Shown here piece after piece: positions 1 through 10,690 of a DNA stretch of 64,000 bases (position 1 is its first letter; the number at the start of each line of letters is the position of its first letter). The DNA lies in contig CAKAKS010000031.1 in NCBI GenBank assembly GCA_916700875.1, positions 4,034,477 to 4,098,476 on the forward strand, given 5' to 3'. The notes under the pieces were generated by a model, which made no database searches, had not been told where the DNA came from, and saw only the letters and a list, made by a program, of their open reading frames with translations. The DNA is from Sebastes aleutianus. Taxonomy: Eukaryota; Chordata; Actinopteri; Perciformes; Sebastidae. Made by a program: the position numbers and the translations under genes.

Positions 1-387
1 AGCGTAAATATACTTAGAAAGAATGATTCACTTTTTTGGTCCTTTTTGCATTTTTTGGTATTGTAAATAGTTGACTATTTGGTCGTATTTTTTTTTTTTA
101 TCTTAGGATTTTATAAAACAATCTATACAATAATATACCATTTTCAATTGGAGCCTGTAAGACCTTTTCTCCCTTCATCATCACTACATCATCATCATCC
201 TCACTACATCATCATCATCAGCCTTTTTGTTTCACATATCTCAGAATCAGTGACTCACCCAAATGCAGTAAAACAACTAAATACCAGATAAACATAACTG
301 CACGTGAACACACAAACGAACAATTAAAAACAAAGATAATGAAATTAGTAAGGAAATGACAGTGGGTGCGTATGGACGCGTGCACAT

Positions 388-822
388 GCACTAATCTGCC
401 ATAACAATTAAGACCACTGACAGGTGAAGTGACTAACATTGATTATCTCATCACAATGGCACCTGACAGTGGGGAGATATATTAGACAGCAAGTGAACAT
501 TTTGAACTTTGTGTTGGAAGCAGAAAAAATGGGCCAGCGTAAGAATGTGAGCGACTTTGACAATAAAGGGCCAAATTGTGCTGGCTAGACGACTGGGTCA
601 GAGCATCTCCAGAACTGCAGCTCTTTTGGGATCCAATAGAAGAGCTGCTGGAGCTCAAATTGCTGAAAAAGTTAATGCTGGTTCTGATATAAAAAGGAGT
701 CAGAACACACAATGAGGAGCAGTTTGTTGCGTAGGGGGTTGTGTAGCCGCAGACCGGTCAGGGTGCCCATGCTGTCCTCATGTTATGGCTGTTCGGTGTA
801 TATGGGCCTATTAGTGATTAGA
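388..822 (+). mobile_element. Degraded Tc1-like transposon fragment
   Basis: The stretch carries hallmark pieces of a fish Tc1/mariner element in order. A leader (ACCACTGACAGGTGAAGTGA near 411) comes first, then transposase start code (GAAAAAATGGGCCAGCGTAA near 523), then GGCTAGACGACTGGGTCAGA at about 582, then GCTCAAATTGCTGAAAAAGT (about 652-671), and finally CCGCAGACCGGTCAGGGTGC (about 748). Between the second and third coding pieces a block of the transposase gene is missing, and several frameshifts and stops are present. It is a non-functional internal-deletion remnant, recognised from memory of the family. Confidence 0.75.
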
Positions 823-840
823 TCGTGTGTTTATCATCAT

Positions 841-1489
841 TATATATACAAAAAAGCATAATTTCTATCACCATGACATTATTCCACACAGGTGCTTGTG
901 CAGGGACTTTGATACCAATTATATCCATTTGTTTCTATCATACATTCGGTCTCAGTTTCATGAGGTCGAGAAAAAAGAACATGAGGCCATTATCCAAACT
1001 CATTCACCTAATCACCATCTGGCGGAAATATATGATTTTTTTAATTTTACGTTTTAAATGTCGAAGCATTGTCCTTGTCCTCAGCATGGAAAGGATAGTT
1101 TCATGTGCTCGAAATCAGACTCCAGAGGGGCTCTCTCATACATTTAAGTCAAACCTGACTTGAAACCACTCGTATATTTAGCATTATATCTCTCACTGAA
1201 GAATCGATCATTAAGTAAGTCATATTTCAAAATGTAAGTGTTGAATTTATAAAAACCTGTTATACTAGAAATAAATATGGATATCAGAGCAAACTGTAGC
1301 GATAAACAGATAACCAAGCTACTTTTTAAACTTCCATGATTTTAAATGGACATTCACACACTTATTCTGCCAATATATTATACTAAATAAAATAAATCCA
1401 AATAAATCCAATTGTGCAGACCGAAGTTTGAAGGATTCTTAAAAGAAACAAAAAATATGAGATGCATTTCTAATCCCTAAATGAGGTGT
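841..1489. other. Non-coding stretch, no feature seen
   Basis: This AT-rich sequence lies left of the candidate element at 1.5 kb. The open frames are short and unlike any known protein. No repeat family is recognised. Confidence 0.5.
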
Positions 1490-1660
1490 AAACTGCATCA
1501 TCTTGGCAATTAATAGCTCGTTAATTGATGATGTTACACGCAAATGTTAAAGCTGATTATTATTTTGCCACGTGTAATCATCTTTAACAAGCAGCAGCCA
1601 CTTTTACGCAAGGTCAATTTCAGACAGACGTACAGCACGTGACATCACAAAACCCCATCA
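1490..1660. promoter_or_regulatory. Candidate noncoding regulatory element in the lhx3 intron (ATTA palindrome)
   Basis: This repeat-free stretch lies 3' of lhx3 exon 1b. CAATTAA (1507-1513) and TTAATTG (1521-1527) form inverted homeodomain half-sites seven bases apart. TGATTATTATT follows at about 1553, and two CACGTG-type E-boxes are present (CCACGTG near 1569 and CACGTGAC near 1637). No coding frame is evident. Regulatory function is inferred from motif clustering only. Confidence 0.3.
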
Positions 1661-2795
1661 TTTCAACAGTTCCCTCAAAGCAACAACGATGGATTAAGAC
1701 AACAGCTTTCTGACAGATTTAAAAAAAATTAAATAGAAATAACCAAAAATAAGACCAACTGAAGTGCCAAGAAAAACGTCACCTGGCCTCTTTATTAATT
1801 AATTAAAATAGGCTCAACCACTTCATATTCCATCCGTGCAAGGAATCGCATTCCTATTGTTCTGTTGTGGACAATTCGTGAAAAATTAATGAACCATTTC
1901 TTCTTGCATCACCAGTGAAGCCCTGCACTAGTGTGTCGGTGGGATCCAGCCACGTCGAGAGAGAGAAACAGGTGTATCCAGCTCATCACTAATTCAACGA
2001 TGAGCGCTCTGTAAAACTAGAAAGCTGCGGCCTGTAGTCTCACGATGCAAACCAATGAGGTGTCCAAGCAAATTGTTCGCCTTATACAGGGCCCACATGG
2101 CATATTGGAAATAAAATCCTAATGGAAATCTCGTGCGTAAATTCACAATATCTAATATATATATATATTAATAATACTTTGGAGGAGGTGAGGTTCGATG
2201 GATCACTCCCTCCTCATAAGTGTGCAAAATGGACCTGTGTGGTAAATACAGTGTGGACTGAATGATAAACAAACCATTCAACAAAAGTTAATAGAAACAT
2301 ATGGTTAAAACTGTATTCTCAAACATGTGCACCCTTCTGAATCTTTATAACAAAGGTTTATATCAAACTAAAAAAAAAGCGTAAAAACACATTCCAAATT
2401 AAAACAGTGCGTAAAACCGAGTTACACCTGTATCCTCCAAAAACAGTGCACTAAATATGAAATATATCGAAATTTAAACGAGCATTCAGATAAATCAAAA
2501 GGTCAGAAGCCTGATGCGTAAAAAGATCCGAAGCAACGAAAATGGCACCAAATGTCTCACCAGCTGTAAAACGCGACAGGACAATATCCCCAAATTAAAA
2601 GGATGCACAGCTGCAGCATCATCCATCATCCAACAGTTATTATGACACTTATCCAACATGGTGGAAACATTATCAACACACTGCAATTACAGCCACACTT
2701 GAGGCCTATTTTTAAAGACACTAAAAGTATGCTATACACGCACAAATGTGTGTAATATAAACCAATAAATGTATTATATGTTGTCTTCCGGTTAC
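1661..2795. other. Intronic stretch of lhx3, no exon seen
   Basis: This is inside the lhx3 intron between exon 1b and the missing exon 2. I looked on the minus strand for LIM-domain code (Cys-x2-Cys pairs after an Ile-Pro start) and found none. Part of 1,800-2,110 has mixed base composition that could be a conserved noncoding element. A short TA tract lies near 2,155-2,170. Confidence 0.45.
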
Positions 2796-2892
2796 CTTTC
2801 CGTAGCTCCTCACTGTGCGCGAGCAGAGCGAGGAGCATCTCCGTGTTATCTGATGTCTCTTTTGGAGAGTTGCGCTCACCGCGTCCATCCAT
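2796..2892 (-). CDS. lhx3: lhx3 alternative first coding exon 1b (partial gene)
   Basis: LHX3 is a nuclear LIM-homeodomain transcription factor needed for pituitary and motor-neuron fate. This exon encodes 32 residues starting MDGRGERNSPKETSDN and then a hydrophobic LLALLAHSEELRK stretch. The order of features matches the start of mammalian LHX3 isoform b (acidic start, then LLLALLARRADLRR), which is why I recognise it. Reading on the minus strand, the ATG is at 2892-2890 and the exon ends in AAAG followed by GTAACC. It ends one base into a codon, as exon 1a does, so both can join the same exon 2 (expected to begin with Ile-Pro and then the first LIM zinc finger). That exon is not visible between 1 and 2795 and must lie left of the window. 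A short out-of-frame upstream ATG overlaps the start. Identification is from the peptide pattern and splice phase, not from a database search. Confidence 0.85.
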
Positions 2893-3170
2893 CGCTCATG
2901 ATTCACGCTCACATTCATGCAAATCTGTCTCTTCATGCACAGCAAACCAGGTGTTGTCAAAATTTAGTGTATCAGGAGCCCCAATGGCGAACACGAGCGC
3001 GCGGTGGAGTTTGCTGTGTTTTGTGCCTCTCTGTGTTGGAGCCTGGGCAGGATTACGCTGCGCCGTTTCCAGGGCGACTGAGGAGATAGATTAACATCAC
3101 CTACCGAAAGGAGCTCACACCGGAAGAGGAACAACCGGGAGGTGAGAGGAAAAAGCCAATAGAGTTTCAG
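2893..3170 (-). promoter_or_regulatory. lhx3: Putative 5' UTR/promoter of lhx3 exon 1b
   Basis: This stretch lies just upstream (minus strand) of the exon 1b ATG. It is more GC-rich than the flanking AT-rich sequence. I see no TATA box. Short ATG-initiated frames on the plus strand here do not resemble any known protein. Assignment as promoter is by position only. Confidence 0.35.
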
Positions 3171-3675
3171 TGTTGGGTCGTAACGTTACTCAAATACGCG
3201 TTACAATATTGTAGTAATATTACTCCAAATAACAGGAAAAAGCTGTAGATAAAATATTCTTCACATCCTCTTTAAAAAATCCAAATTTCTCCAACTCTGA
3301 AATGACATCATCCAGGAAGAGTTAATTTCCGTAAATGTTTTCACCATTACGTTGAACAATATGATGGCAATATGTTTCTTTTGGCAAAATCATATATAAA
3401 AGGGAAATAAAAAAAAGGGTGTTAATGCCATTACAGTTTTGTAAGAGTCATACAAATGCCACCCTTTGAAGTATAAGTATTTAGAAGATATTCTGCGACT
3501 AATTCTTATTACAGTTGTGACCGAGCTAGTGCGTCCTATTCTCTGAAGTGTTCTGAGTGAGAACCCGAAAGAGGCAGAACATTTATTACATAAAATGTTA
3601 ATGATCCCCGCGTGGACATTGGACTGATGCATTGAGCACTTGAGAAAAAAACAAAACGAACTCTACAGCCTAAAA

Positions 3676-3770
3676 TAGATAAATAAATAAATAAATGAAT
3701 AAATAATAAATAATAAATAATAAATAATAAATAATAAATAAATAGATAAATAGATAAATAGATAAATAGA

Positions 3771-3821
<51 letters not shown>

Positions 3822-3824
3822 ATC
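3676..3824. repeat. (AAAT)n/(AATAAAT)n microsatellite
   Basis: About 150 bases of TAAA-, TAGA- and TAATAAA-type units. Its minus-strand translation gives a false YLFIYLFI-type open frame. It lies upstream of lhx3 exon 1b. Confidence 0.95.
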
Positions 3825-4980
3825 CAGAAAGCTGGACACCAGTATGTTGTTGATTTATTATGTAAATCGACCAAAGTGGTTTCTCGCGAGGATTCGCCAT
3901 GCCGATCCATTTTTAATTCAGACCCCAGTATACTGCCATGCGTAAAGGAGAGATCGGACCCACTACAGTCTTGTTTAGACCCTTATTGTCTTGGGCTGAA
4001 ATTTTAATTCATCCATTTATTTTTTTCAGCAGAACATAAAAAAATTATACAAATATATAATATAGCAACAATTCTTTCTCTCAAATAATCGCTCTATTTT
4101 ACAGACAGGTGCACTTGGAAGAAAATAAAAATATATTGCAAACAATACTGTTTGTCACTATTATTATTGTCATTACTACTACTACTACTACTACTGTTAT
4201 TAATATTGGACAACATTTTTACGAATTCAATATATTTGCTTATGGAGCAATGCGTACCATTTTTGTACCATATTGAACCTTATCAGATGTTAAATAAGTG
4301 ATTTTAAAAATCATATCCAGACACACATACAATCTCCATCTCATGTGTGTGGAGTGCTCCAAGACAAGTGTTTATTTAGGGGAGAGATCTGCTGTTCAAT
4401 AACATGTTGATCGGGCCAACACCCCAATGAATTTTATTGACACTGATCTTTGGCACAAAAGAGCGCCTGGGGAAATCACGGCTAGTGCCACAGCCGCCGC
4501 GCGCACGCTGATGAATCCAAAATCAATGTCCCATTTGCCTGCGTTTTAGAAGTATATGAAAGACGTTTCGGAGAGAAAGGTGCGCTGTTCATGGGAGCCC
4601 CTCTTATACTTTTCAGCTTTATAATAATTTTTATGTCATATTGATCGCTCACTTTTGGGGGTGGGGGGTGAGGCCGACAGTAATGTGACAACAAAGCGAT
4701 AAAATGACCATCAGGGTAATGGTCAGACAGTTAGAGAAAGTCGCAAATAAATTCACGTTTTTCGTTTTATTCTTTTTTTTTATATTTATTTTTTATTTTT
4801 TGCGTCAATCTGAATTTGTAAATTCGGGTTAAATCAATTGTGTGACCTGATTAAAAAATGGCAGTTTTATTTTCAATAATTTCACAGAAAACAAATATTT
4901 AAAATAAAATGAAAATGTAGTTTATCATCTGTACAAATCTCTCCTGTATATATACAATTTGTGACTCTGTTTATATCAAA
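3825..4980. other. Non-coding stretch, no feature seen
   Basis: AT-rich intronic sequence between lhx3 exons 1b and 1a. It contains a short ACT trinucleotide run near 4,175 and poly-T tracts near 4,775. No coding exon or named repeat is supported. Confidence 0.45.
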
Positions 4981-4984
4981 TCGA

Positions 4985-5410
4985 TTCTATATAGCAAATT
5001 TCCCCACTGTGGGACTAATAAAGGAATATCTTATCTTATCTTATTCTCTAATATTAATCTTATATATATATTCACTTAGTCCCATATGCATACTCTATGT
5101 ACATAACCTCTCTGTGTATAGATATAAATATAACTCCACCTGTATATATAATTTATTCTTTTTAATATATAAATATTTTATCAGTATGAAATTTATACTT
5201 AACTCTTATTCATCAGAATACAACATATGTCTATACTTTGCACCTTAACTGCAATCTGTATATATCTATTCATATACACCACATATATCCTCATTTGTAT
5301 ATATTGTCTTAATTAGCATTTTACTAGTTTGCACTCTGATGCAAAAGTGCATTTCGTTGTACTTGTACTATGTGCAATGACAATAAAGTTGAATCTAATC
5401 TAATCTAGTT
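4985..5410 (+). repeat. LINE-type 3' tail fragments with short tandem ends
   Basis: Two pieces look like 3' ends of fish non-LTR elements. GGGACTAATAAAGGAATATC is followed by a (TTATC)n-like tail (about 5,010-5,045). CAATGACAATAAAGTTGAAT is followed by (CTAAT)n (about 5,376-5,407). Both have an AATAAAG motif followed at once by a short tandem tail. The sequence between them is AT-rich and uninformative. Exact family is not assigned. Confidence 0.5.
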
Positions 5411-5731
5411 TTATGTTGGCATTAGACTCAATAAATACAAAATCTCATTCCAAAAACAGGCCAAACTAACAAAAAAGTTCCCATCTTTAGATGCCACTCA
5501 CTATTTATACAAGCTACAACTAATCATTTAACCATTTCATCCAGAAGCTTTGAATCCGACCACTATTCCATCTTCACCTCCTCTACTTGCAACTTCAGGT
5601 GTCCCACCTGTCAGGACCGGAATGTGACACCTGTTGAGCATTTAGTGTCGGTGGGTGGATGGAGAGCAGCTCCGCGTCTGTCGCATGTGGAGCCGCAGAG
5701 AGGCTGCAGGCTGTCTGTCGTCCGGTCCGGT

Positions 5732-5776
<45 letters not shown>
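5732..5776. repeat. (CT)n microsatellite
   Basis: An uninterrupted CT dinucleotide tract of about 44 bases. It lies in the GC-richer patch between lhx3 exons 1b and 1a. Confidence 0.97.
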
Positions 5777-5779
<3 letters not shown>

Positions 5780-6189
5780 TATCCGCTCCCGTTACAACCG
5801 CAGGCGGCGGTGTGAAATGACAGCACGCGCATAACATCTGTTGGTGTGATTCTCCAACAATGAAGGCTCATTACAGATTCATAACGTTTCTCCCACACGC
5901 AGCGCAAAACAAGCGCCTCTAAACAGTCTGTATGTTGAATAACAGAAGGTTTCCTGCAACTGGTATATCACTTTTTAATGTCTACAATATGTCCTGTTTT
6001 GGGCGCATCCAATCCACAACATAAAATCCTAGTTGAAAGTCTTTTTGCTTTTCACAATAAAATAAAAGCAGTTTAAGGTCCATTTCACGCTTGTCAGCGA
6101 AACAAGAGTCCTGCTGTGCTGATCTGTTGTATTATCCTCTCTATATATTTCACGCCTAATTGTAACTCATTAACGGACCCCAGGTCATC

Positions 6190-6480
6190 AATTAACGGAA
6201 AATTAATCCACAACTATTTAGATAATTGATCAATCGTTTCAGTCATTTTTTTTTATCAAAAAAATGTGTAAATAATGCCAAACATTCTCTGGTTCCAGCG
6301 TCTCCAATGAGAGGAGTTTTTGCTACTCTTATATCATTGTAAATGACATCTTTGGGTGTTGGACTGTTGGTCAAACAAAACAAGATATTTGAAGATGTCA
6401 CCCTGGACTTTTAATTGGCATTTTTATTCATAGTTTTTTTTAACAATCCGAAACGATGAATTAATTAACACTCTTAATAT
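6190..6480 (-). repeat. Degraded 'GGGCTGCAACTAA'-type MITE remnant
   Basis: On the minus strand this reads like an old copy of the common fish element with a GGGCTGCAACTAACGATTAT-type end. Visible parts include TTTCAGTCATTTTTTTTTAT near 6,237, an interior ATTTGAAGATGTCACCCTGG near 6,389, and ACGATGAATTAATTAACAC near 6,453. It is diverged and the ends are not clean. It starts about 70 bases into the intron behind lhx3 exon 1a. Confidence 0.5.
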
Positions 6481-6547
6481 CTTCCCCCAATACCCAAATG
6501 ATAATGTACATGCACAGTGAAAAAAATAAGTTAAAATGGGCTCTTAC

Positions 6548-6617
6548 CTTGGCCTGAAGTGTATCGGGAGAAACTCCCGGTGTTTTGACAGCTTGACCCC
6601 GGGTGTTCAAGCAACAT
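6548..6617 (-). CDS. lhx3: lhx3 alternative first coding exon 1a (partial gene)
   Basis: This exon encodes 23 residues, MLLEHPGSSCQNTGSFSRYT and then SGQ, followed by a strong donor (CAAG then GTAAGAG on the minus strand). The peptide closely matches the N-terminus I know for fish and other vertebrate Lhx3 isoform a (MLLE..GSSCQN..). It is only 70 bases long and is easily missed by an ORF scan. It ends in the same phase as exon 1b, 3.7 kb downstream in the direction of transcription, as expected for alternative promoters feeding a common exon 2. The start context has A at -3. Exons for the LIM domains, homeodomain and C-terminus are outside the window. A degraded MITE lies about 75 bases inside the intron. 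Recognition rests on the peptide and splice pattern. Confidence 0.88.
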
Positions 6618-7120
6618 TTTCAAAGATGTTCCAAATGGGAAGAAAGCGGCCGAAACGCGTCTGTGGAAAAACCTATAACAATACTATAGAGTATATGGAC
6701 TCTGGATGATTAAAACTCGCACTTCTACTCCTGGATGAGTTTATCCTCTCGATGGTGAGTTGATCTCTATTATTCGATGGCAGCTGGATTTGTGAAAACT
6801 ATTGAAACGCAGGACGCCCGCGGAGCTCTCTCTCTATTTCTCTCTCTCTCTCTCTGTTCTCCTGTCGTCAGCCAACGAGGACGTGGACTTTGAATATTCA
6901 TCAAGTTGCTCTTTGATTTCCGCGTTGATAAGCTCGAGATGATGATGGCGGTGGAAAAAAGTGTGTGACCATGAGCGGCGTCAGCTGACCTGACTGACTG
7001 ACTGACTGTGAGCAGCGACCGGCAGCCGGAGACTTTACGCACAAGTAGAGGAGTAAGCGGCGGTCAGCTGTCTCTGTCCAGGGTGCTGAACGGAAGAGGG
7101 GAGTTTCTCTAAACGGGCTG
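6618..7120 (-). promoter_or_regulatory. lhx3: Putative 5' UTR/promoter of lhx3 exon 1a
   Basis: This sequence sits upstream of the exon 1a ATG on the minus strand. It is relatively GC-rich and contains a CT/GA tract near 6,825-6,860, a repeated GACT motif near 6,990-7,007, and a TG/CA tract starting near 7,125. These simple repeats and the GC rise suit a TATA-less promoter, but no transcription start can be fixed from sequence alone. Confidence 0.35.
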
Positions 7121-7124
7121 GAGG

Positions 7125-7204
7125 CGTGTGTGCGTGTGTGCGTGTGTGCTGCTCCTATACCAAGTGGCACACACACACACACGCACACAAACACGCATAC
7201 ACAC
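7125..7204. repeat. (TG)n/(CA)n simple repeats
   Basis: TG-rich units (about 7,126-7,147) and CA-rich units (about 7,168-7,203) flank a short unique spacer. They create overlapping false open frames rich in Cys-Val or His-Thr. Confidence 0.9.
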
Positions 7205-7587
7205 TTGCCCTCCCCTCTTCCTCCTCCTTATCTTTGTTGTGGTGCACGTGTCTGTCTTTCATTGCGCACAATGGGGCAAGTGCGCACCGCTCGGGAACAT
7301 TGTTGTCGTGCGTTTCCATCAGTGCGTCTCTCTTTTGTTCGGTTAAAAATAGGCAGCATCGCATTAATGACACAAGTGGACGGAGCGTACATACCGTTAT
7401 GTTAGCTCATGGTGTCACGGTTCGGTTGTAGGCCTACTGAGATAAGAGAAAATGCGTGCGTAAAACTGCTGTTTTAAATGAAAAAAAAAAAAATACTTTT
7501 GATTGAGAAACATGACCACAGTACAGAATCTTAATGGTTATGGTGGAATCTTAAAATGCACAGATGTTCTTTCTTTCTTTCTTTCTG

Positions 7588-8167
7588 AGGTCTCTACACT
7601 GGCTCCCTGTCTCTAGGAGAATTGATTTCAAAATACTCCTGCTGGTGTACAAAGCACTAAATGGTTTAGGGCCAAAATACATTTCTGATCTTCTGCTATG
7701 TTCTGAACCATCCAGACCTCTCAGGTCATCTGGATCAGGTCTGCTTAGTGTCCCCAGAGTCACAACTAAACATGCAGATGAAGCAGCGTTCAGTTTTTAT
7801 GCACCAAATATTTGGAACAAGCTCCCAGAAACCTGCAGGACCAACTCCAACTCTGAGTTCTTTTAAATCAAAGCTTCAAACGTTCCTGTTTGCTGCTGCC
7901 TTTTATTAAACCAGATAATGATATTATATACTGCACTGGAGCTTTTACTCTTGTGTGTTATATTCTATTTTAGCTTCTATCCTGGCTTTTATTTTTAGCT
8001 TGTTTTTATTTTCTAATCTTTAATGTTTTTTATGTTTTTATAACTGTTTTAATTATGTCTTAATGTTCTTTTGCACTTTGTCGCAATGTTCTTGAATATT
8101 TGTGTAAAGCACTTTGAATTGCCCTGTTGCTGAAATGTGCTCTACAAATAAAGCTGCCTTGCCTTCC
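7588..8167 (+). mobile_element. 3' fragment of an L2/CR1-like LINE
   Basis: The frame from about 7,594 to 7,866 encodes the C-terminal end of a non-LTR reverse transcriptase: LHWLPVSRRIDFKILLLVYK, then GLGPKYISDLL, then APNIWNKLPE. A one-base frameshift near 7,850 moves the last part (FKSKLQTFLFAAAFY) to another frame. A 3' UTR follows, ending in a GTAAAGCACTTTGAATTGCC motif and an AATAAAG..TTGCCTTGCCTT tail typical of fish L2-type elements. The copy is 5'-truncated, which is usual for target-primed insertion, and it cannot be active. Clade assignment is from motif memory; Rex1/Babar is the alternative. Confidence 0.75.
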
Positions 8168-8215
8168 TTAAAAAAAATGTCCCTAATTTATGCTTTCCTG
8201 TAAGATTTCAATTTA

Positions 8216-8450
8216 CGCGCTTGCGCAGAGCTGGTTAGTTATTTGGCTCCGTGCCACGATCCATGCTTTTTGACACTGTGCCAATTAACCACCACAGCAG
8301 CACCAAACTCCTCTGGCGTAGTCCTCCAGCTTTGATTCAATTTTACTCGCCCAGCACGCCGGCCCACAAGTGGTGTAAGCCAATTAGAGCTGCGCTGTTC
8401 ATTAGTCCACTCAGGGCAATTAGCCTCCACAAAGTTGGACAGAAATCAAC
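8216..8450. promoter_or_regulatory. Candidate homeodomain-rich noncoding element
   Basis: This compact stretch about 1.6 kb upstream of lhx3 exon 1a has moderate GC and no repeat signature. It has four ATTA-core sites: CCAATTAA (8281-8288), CCAATTAGA (8380-8388), TTCATTAG (8399-8406) and GCAATTAG (8416-8423). The composition resembles conserved developmental enhancers. Function and conservation are inferred, not shown. Confidence 0.35.
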
Positions 8451-9528
8451 CACCTTTTTTTTTTTTCTTTTCTCATCATACCTCACTGACTTAACACCCC
8501 TTTCCCCCCCATCCAGCAATTCCACTACATCCATGTTGAAAATTTAAAAAACAAAAATATCTTGTTTTACATGGATGAGAAGCAACATTTTTTTGGTGTT
8601 TTCATGGGCAGTAATCTCTGGTCAACAGGTCAGTGTGGATCTGGATTAAGGGAAAAGTGTTTGTAAATCTGGAAGGAGCCTGTACACAGTAACCTAAAGC
8701 CAACGCAGCATCAAAGGAGCTTAGAGTACAAGCACAACAACAGGACTGCTTTGCTTTTCCTTTCATCCACTGAGAGAAGAGAGTCTTTGCTCTTCCACTG
8801 TAACACATGGTGAAGATGTTTAAAACCTTTCGAATTAGGATCTCAAATAACGCTGTTACTAATAAAGGTGAATTCATAATCCATGACATGAATAATTTCC
8901 CTGTATTTATTATTTTATAACAACAAAATGAGTTACTGCATGTTTAAGAAGGGATTTGAGGGATAAACTGAGCAAAAAAGAAATTAGAAATTGTATGAAA
9001 AATGCTGATACTGACACTTTTTTTTAACACAAACATTTTGTTTTCTGGCACGCTCGGCTCCCTCGCATAAACATCACGACGAGCCAAACCCTGAAAACTT
9101 GCAGAGGCTTTTATCCTGTTTTGTTTGTCCCCTTGTGAAACCTCCTAGAGCATCATCACAGGAAATTGGTAAAGTGTTAACACACCTGGGTCCTTCTTGA
9201 GAAAGCAGCTGCAATCAGCCATTAAGGGTCCTCCGTGAAGACTCCACCTATTAGAACTTGTTTTTGACCTTGAATATGAGCAGGTTCAACAGGCTCACAA
9301 GTGGATTAGACCTCAAGTCTCGCCCCTCAAGGATTACTTGAAAAGAACAAACGGTATACTGCACATGAAGCCTCTGTTTTCAAGTGAAGGCACTTCACCT
9401 GAAAAGAGAATGGAACAGTTTTACGAATACAAATCTTTACTCTAAGATTATGTTTGTGTTTTTGCACTAAAACCTTTTATGTCTTGCAGGTGTAAACAGA
9501 AACAGAACATTAGAGTGAACTTTATAAG
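8451..9528. other. Intergenic stretch, no feature seen
   Basis: It contains only short open frames and a T-rich tract near 8,455-8,470. No gene, RNA or named repeat is supported. Confidence 0.45.
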
Positions 9529-9536
9529 CACTATAC

Positions 9537-9835
9537 CAGCGGTTCTCAAACCTTTTCCACATCAAGGATCCCGAAACTGACACAAATTAAACCATGGACC
9601 CCCATTTGATAAGATTTTGTCCCACGGTCCCCCATCTGATTGGATTCATGCTTTTTGATGTTTTATTACAGAAAATGTATGAAACACATGATCAAAATAG
9701 TCATACATTCTGTCATTGTGTTAATTATGGATGAAATTATAGTGAAAATAAAATATTCCCCCTTTTTGCTTGGGACCCCCTGGAACCCCCTCAAGGACCC
9801 CTGGGGGTACACATACCCCACTTTGAGAACCACTG
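9537..9835. mobile_element. hAT-type MITE with perfect 8-bp target duplication
   Basis: The ends are CAGCGGTTCTCAAA and TTTGAGAACCACTG, an inverted pair with one mismatch and the hAT-like CAGNGGTTCTCAA form. The same eight bases, CACTATAC, flank it at 9529-9536 and 9836-9843. The 299-bp interior encodes nothing convincing. It is a non-autonomous copy that must have been mobilised by a transposase supplied elsewhere. Confidence 0.9.
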
Positions 9836-10173
9836 CACTATACTGTCTGATCCAAACTATATTTTAAGAAGAAGAAAAAAATCCCCACTCAACCGGAGGA
9901 CTGCAAATACTTAAAACAATATACTGTATAATTGAATGGCATATTTTTGTCTTTAAGAATCTTTAAATCTTTCTTTCGCCAGCCATGTATAATGTAGTTT
10001 CAAAAATGTGTTTGGGATTTCGTTATGACAGTAATTTGCAAAATAGATAATGTTAACATTAACTGAAAAAAATGTCAGAAATTTGACAGCTTTCAAATGC
10101 AGTATTTTTGCTAAATCAGCAAAACATGAGCAGTTCTCTAGAAGAGAAAACACTCACCATTAAAGTTTTTAAC

Positions 10174-10690
10174 TTAAAGTTCCCACATTGTAAAAAGTGA
10201 GATTTTCATGTCTTTTATATTATAAAGAAGGTTTAAGTGCTGTATAAATACTGTTAAACTATCAAAACGCTCAATATACGGAGAAAAACACACAGCCCGT
10301 ATTCGGAAATTGTGCTTTTGAAACAAGCCGTTAGGATTTCTGTCCATTTGTGATGTCACAAATATACAATATTTAGACCATTACACGGTTTAAATGTAAA
10401 CATTCTAAATGTGTCCCAGTTTATTTCCTGTTGCAGTGTATGTGAATGTCATCAGCTGACAGGAAGTAAACATGGACCCAAGTTGTTTCCTAGCAATGCA
10501 ATTCCGTTGCAATTCCCTCAAAATGCACTAAAACGGAGTGTTTCAGACAGAGGGTAAATACAGGTATATTCAGGCAGACAGTATGAGGAAAATAAAGTTT
10601 TTTTTTAACATAACAGCATGTAAACATGTTCTTGTAGAAACACAAAATACAAGTATGAACCTGAAAATTAGCACGATATGGGACCTTTAA
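10174..10690 (-). mobile_element. TTAA-flanked MITE, 'AAAGGTCCCATAT' family, inverted copy
   Basis: This is the reverse complement of the copy at 17,529-18,048. It has the TTAA site at each end, a GGGACCTTTAA end on the right and a diverged TTAAAGTTCCCACATT end on the left. The TTAA duplication is the hallmark of piggyBac-type insertion. Small open frames inside are shared with the other copy and are not genes. Confidence 0.85.

Noticed and set aside
2843..3094. Plus-strand frame with a signal-peptide-like MANTSARWSLLCFVPLC
   Set aside because: It overlaps the lhx3 exon 1b promoter, has no donor site or homologue I recognise, and stops soon after.
3536..3910. Minus-strand frame with YLFIYLFIYLF repeats
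   Set aside because: It is the translation of an AAAT-type microsatellite; the same happens at 24,468-24,811.
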